In this document: positions 62,660 through 64,000 of the stretch, one piece after another
How positions within the stretch are numbered: position 1 is the stretch's first letter
Layout: the number at the start of each line of letters is the position of its first letter
Assembly (NCBI GenBank): GCA_049578545.1
Contig: JBAUMF010000030.1
Coordinates: 1 to 64,000, forward strand
From: DASQBT01 sp049578545
Lineage (GTDB): Bacteria; Pseudomonadota; Gammaproteobacteria; Burkholderiales; Thiobacillaceae
Length of the DNA: 64,000 nt
Direction of reading: 5' to 3'
Program-made: the position numbers and the translations under genes
The notes under the pieces: model-generated
Databases searched by the model: none
Told to the model about the DNA's origin: nothing
What the model saw: the letters and a program-made list of their open reading frames with translations, nothing else

Positions 62660-63234
62660 TGCTCGCGGGAGTGTTGTCTTTTTTGATTCAAACCCTGGGC
62701 AACCTGATGGCCATTGCCTTCCTTCTGCGTTTTGTCATGCAGGCGTTACGGGTGCCCTTCACCAACCCGTTTGCCCAGTTTGTGATGGCGGTAACGGATT
62801 TTGCAGTTCGTCCGCTGCGCCGCCTTATTGCCGGATGGGGTGGGCTGGACTGGGCCAGCCTGTTCCTCGCCTGGCTGATGGTGTTCGTCGTTACCATCAG
62901 TCTGCGCTGGCTAAGCGGGTTCCCCTTTTCCCTGGTGGGAGGCGGTGTATGGCTGGCTCTGGCCGGGCTGGCGGTGGTGGAACTGGTCAAATTGGCCATC
63001 TACCTGCTGATCGGACTGGTGGTTATCCGTGCCGTTCTTTCCTGGATCAACCCCTATTCGCCACTTTCCCCGGTGATGTATCCCCTGACCGAGCCTTTCC
63101 TCAGACCGTTGCGGCAAGTTCTGCCCGAAGTGGGGGGCGTGGATTTGTCGCCTTTGGTACTGATCTTGCTGGCTCAACTGGTCATCATGGTCCCCCTGAC
63201 CCTGCTGGAAGGCGCTTTGCGTTCGCTTTTTTAG
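62659..63234 (+). CDS. yggT: YggT family membrane protein
   Basis: A 191-residue integral membrane protein with a YggT domain in each half, about four to five membrane helices. The repeated motif PFTNPFAQFVMAVTDFAVRPLR and NPYSPLSPVMYPLTEPFLRPLR is the family signature. Its exact role is not settled; it is linked to osmotic or cation handling and cell division in some bacteria. Operon with proC and yggU. Confidence 0.92.
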   Translation: MLAGVLSFLIQTLGNLMAIAFLLRFVMQALRVPFTNPFAQFVMAVTDFAVRPLRRLIAGWGGLDWASLFLAWLMVFVVTISLRWLSGFPFSLVGGGVWLALAGLAVVELVKLAIYLLIGLVVIRAVLSWINPYSPLSPVMYPLTEPFLRPLRQVLPEVGGVDLSPLVLILLAQLVIMVPLTLLEGALRSLF

Positions 63235-63243
63235 GGAATTTCC

Positions 63244-63555
63244 ATGCCTGCTTGGGCCCGTTTCAGCCAGGGGGTTTGGGTGTTGGATGTCCATGTCCAG
63301 CCCGGTGCAAAAACCAGCGAGGTCGTGGGCGAACACGGCGCCCGTCTCAAAGTAAAGATTTCCGCGCCACCTGCCGATAATGCAGCTAACGAGGCATTGA
63401 TTGAATTCATCGCCAAGACCGCAGGGGTGCCCAAGTCCCGGGTGAAATTGATACGTGGGCAATCCAGCCGATTGAAGACCCTTGCAGTGGAAGCACTGGA
63501 GGCTCGATTGATTGAGAAGTTGTTAACCGCAACAAGAAGACGGTTTACCCCATGA
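63244..63555 (+). CDS. yggU: DUF167 / YggU family protein
   Basis: A 103-residue DUF167 protein: VHVQPGAKTSEVVGEHGARLKVKIS near 20 and the APPADNAANEALIEF signature. Function is not known. GGGAA lies just upstream of the start. It overlaps the next gene by four bases. Confidence 0.92.
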   Translation: MPAWARFSQGVWVLDVHVQPGAKTSEVVGEHGARLKVKISAPPADNAANEALIEFIAKTAGVPKSRVKLIRGQSSRLKTLAVEALEARLIEKLLTATRRRFTP

Positions 63556-64000
63556 GTGCACTGCTGCAACGTGAAATAGCTGATTACACCTCCCGGCGCG
63601 ACCGCCTGGTTTCCGCCATTCTGGATTTCTCCGATTGGCTTGATCGCTACCGCGGAATCGATGCCGAACGCAACCTGCGTTTGCTCGACACTGCAGAAGC
63701 ATTGAAGAAAGATCGCCTGACCCTGGCCTTTGTCGCGGAATTTTCCCGTGGTAAAACCGAACTCATCAACGCGCTGTTTTTTTCGGATTATGGGCGCCGC
63801 CTTCTTCCCTCTGATGCGGGGCGCACCACAATGTGCCCGACAGAAATCTATTTCGATCCGCTGGAAGAGCCCGGCTTGCGGCTATTGCCCATCGAGTCGC
63901 GTCTGCGTCCAGAGTCGCTCACCCACCTCAAACTTCAACCCGTGGAGTGGAGTCGGACCAAGCTTGATCCGCAACAGCCAGACCAGGTCGCACAGGCGTT
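63552..64000 (+). CDS. Dynamin-family GTPase, partial
   Basis: The first 149 codons of a gene that runs off the window. After a helical N-terminus (YTSRRDRLVSAILDFSDWLDR region), the P-loop is AEFSRGKTELINALF near 71-85, and the switch I threonine is in AGRTTMCPTEIYF. Bacterial dynamin-like proteins remodel membranes. The start ATG 63552 overlaps the yggU stop. Family identity rests on the G1/G2 region only. Confidence 0.8.
   Translation, partial: MSALLQREIADYTSRRDRLVSAILDFSDWLDRYRGIDAERNLRLLDTAEALKKDRLTLAFVAEFSRGKTELINALFFSDYGRRLLPSDAGRTTMCPTEIYFDPLEEPGLRLLPIESRLRPESLTHLKLQPVEWSRTKLDPQQPDQVAQA

Overview
The window reads as one contiguous chromosomal segment of a GC-rich betaproteobacterium. 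The gene set (hda, hslUV, xerC next to a DUF484 gene, dapF, two LpxL-type acyltransferases, an SAH riboswitch ahead of ahcY-metF, ntrBC, a complete MSHA pilus cluster, pilT/pilU, proC-yggT-yggU) fits the Nitrosomonadales / Gallionella / Sulfuricella part of the class. That placement is inference from gene content. I saw no rRNA or tRNA gene, CRISPR array, prophage or transposase.

Layout. 1-1.1 kb: a small unknown gene behind a sigma-54-type promoter, a hairpin-rich stretch ending in a terminator, and a thioredoxin-like gene. 1.1-15.1 kb, mostly minus strand: hda, hslVU, a duplicated-STAS protein, a COG0523 GTPase, a decayed ppk2 pseudogene (+), a GGDEF-EAL protein, then the tight run lpxL-lpxL-GNAT-CoA-binding-dapF-DUF484-xerC. 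15.1-21 kb, plus strand: metK, a 49-codon gene, an SAH riboswitch, ahcY, metF, a truncated haemoglobin, a Rieske protein and a TrpD2-like protein. 21-28.4 kb, minus: aminotransferase, the overlapping genes mgtE-msbA-ttcA, aroE-mtgA and a rhodanese. 28.4-33.2 kb, plus: nitrogen control (NtrC sites, sigma-54 promoter, glnA, a DUF4124 gene, ntrB, ntrC). 33.3-48.4 kb, minus: xth, an EAL-HDOD protein, the MSHA pilus locus in the order E-G-A-C-D-O-P-I-(PilN)-J-K-L-M-N, and a DUF4124-glutaredoxin protein. 48.4-57.2 kb: prlC, a gamma-carbonic anhydrase, two TlpA-like proteins, ettA, an MscS channel, hemJ and rlmL. 57.2-60.6 kb: a repeat-rich accessory stretch. 60.6-64 kb: pilT, proC, yggT, yggU and a partial dynamin-like GTPase.

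How the genes connect. Methyl-group recycling (metK, ahcY, metF) is grouped under SAH control. glnA and ntrBC form a nitrogen loop. Cyclic di-GMP recurs: a GGDEF-EAL protein, an EAL-HDOD protein beside the pilus genes, a pilus ATPase (MshE) with a two-copy c-di-GMP-binding motif, and a TIR-GGDEF fusion.

The strongest candidate for something undescribed is at 57.3-59.1 kb. A single lower-GC gene encodes a TIR domain fused to an intact GGDEF domain. It is bracketed by two about 227-bp inverted copies of one repeat, and the internal hairpin of that repeat carries a compensatory base-pair change between the copies. Nearby are other repeat families and a 226-bp MITE-like element that fits exactly between pilT and pilU.
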